DNA of 64,000 nucleotides from Corallium rubrum (taxonomy: Eukaryota; Cnidaria; Anthozoa; Scleralcyonacea; Coralliidae), in the NCBI GenBank assembly GCA_964035015.1, contig OZ035998.1, positions 40,077,031-40,141,030 of the forward strand, given 5' to 3'. Position numbers and translations under genes: made by a program. Position 1 is the first letter of the stretch, and every line of letters begins with the position of its first letter. Shown here piece after piece: positions 63,478 through 64,000 of the stretch. The notes below the pieces were generated by a model. It worked only from the letters and a program-made list of their open reading frames with translations, did not search any database and was not told the DNA's origin.

Positions 63478-64000
63478 CCTGCGTGATTTTGCATAAAAGC
63501 AAAATATCTCGAGTTTTGTCGGTAAGATTTTATTTTGTGGTGTTTATATACACTAGTCTTTATACGGTCTTTTTCTATATCATATTCTATGATTATAATT
63601 CATATTATAATGCAAATTTACATTATAGTTAATATTATAATATAAGTTGATTGATTTTTTAAAAAATTCGTTAGATTTCTTTAGATTAGTTTTTTATCCT
63701 CAAAATTTCCTTGAAAAAGGAAATTTCTTTCAAATGGAAACATTGCTTCCGTCGCGCAAAAATCAAGAATTGACTGCTAATATTGAATCAATGCACATGC
63801 CCACATGCCATATGCTGTCACATTTGGCAATTTTTTACGAAACTTCAACGACTTTTGGGATATATCTATTTTAATGTCTACCTCCGTTCTCAGGATTTAA
63901 ATTTTACATAATGCAAACTCTTTTATTTGGAGTGCTGCACATCTGACTTTGAAGAATTTTTATTAGGTATGTATTATATCTAGCATATGAAATGAAAACA
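63478..64000. other. AT-rich flank after plastin
   Basis: No gene recognised. Repeated TATAAT(A) variants (63580-63650) are simple AT-rich sequence. Confidence 0.45.

Overview
The window is metazoan nuclear DNA: AT-rich, intron-containing, full of eukaryotic transposons, with no bacterial operon features. Several short dispersed motifs (GGCTAACGCCAGACGATTTT, CCTCGTACCCAGGC, TATTCACC blocks, CGTATTTACTC) are ones I associate from memory with anthozoan cnidarian genomes. I therefore lean to a coral, sea anemone or relative, without proof. Only one host gene is secure: a five-exon plastin/fimbrin gene on the + strand at 56124-63263, encoding about 618 residues with a degenerate EF-hand region and four calponin-homology domains.

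Layout. 1-8.7 kb: short non-autonomous elements (hAT-like, SINE, foldback), plus a 1.77-kb element with terminal inverted repeats at 4121-5893. That element carries two arrays of palindromic TTGTTC/GAACAA repeats and, between them, a five-exon reading frame of about 90 codons. 8.75-11.83 kb: a CR1/Jockey-group LINE on the - strand. 11.86-16.86 kb: microsatellites, a TA-flanked element, a second SINE copy and a minisatellite. 16.86-23.5 kb: two related hairpin MITEs with TTAA target duplications, and a mirror-symmetrical two-gene DNA transposon. Its two convergent genes (SWIM zinc finger + YqaJ-type nuclease; THAP + HTH + DDE transposase) share an identical promoter and the same first 19 codons. 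24.85-25.5 kb: a minisatellite containing TTAGGG runs.

25.7-35.6 kb is a giant imperfect palindrome. Each arm carries a broken zinc-finger-type transposon gene and a LINE reverse-transcriptase fragment, and the right arm has a 2.75-kb hAT-like insertion whose empty site survives in the left arm. 36.2-40.7 kb is a decayed P-element/THAP9-like transposase split by a LINE. 44.5-53.8 kb holds restriction-like-endonuclease LINEs (one intact 1066-codon ORF) that sit against ATT/TAA microsatellites. 53.8-56.1 kb has RT debris and two small foldbacks. 56.1-63.5 kb is plastin; its introns hold a decayed Mutator-like transposon, a 187-bp ACA repeat and an 809-bp inverted-repeat element.

The two large symmetrical structures act as internal controls: an insertion in one arm can be compared with the uninterrupted other arm, so target duplications and the relative age of mutations can be read directly. 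All transposase genes seen are broken. The CR1-group ORF and the R2-like ORF are the only long uninterrupted transposon frames.
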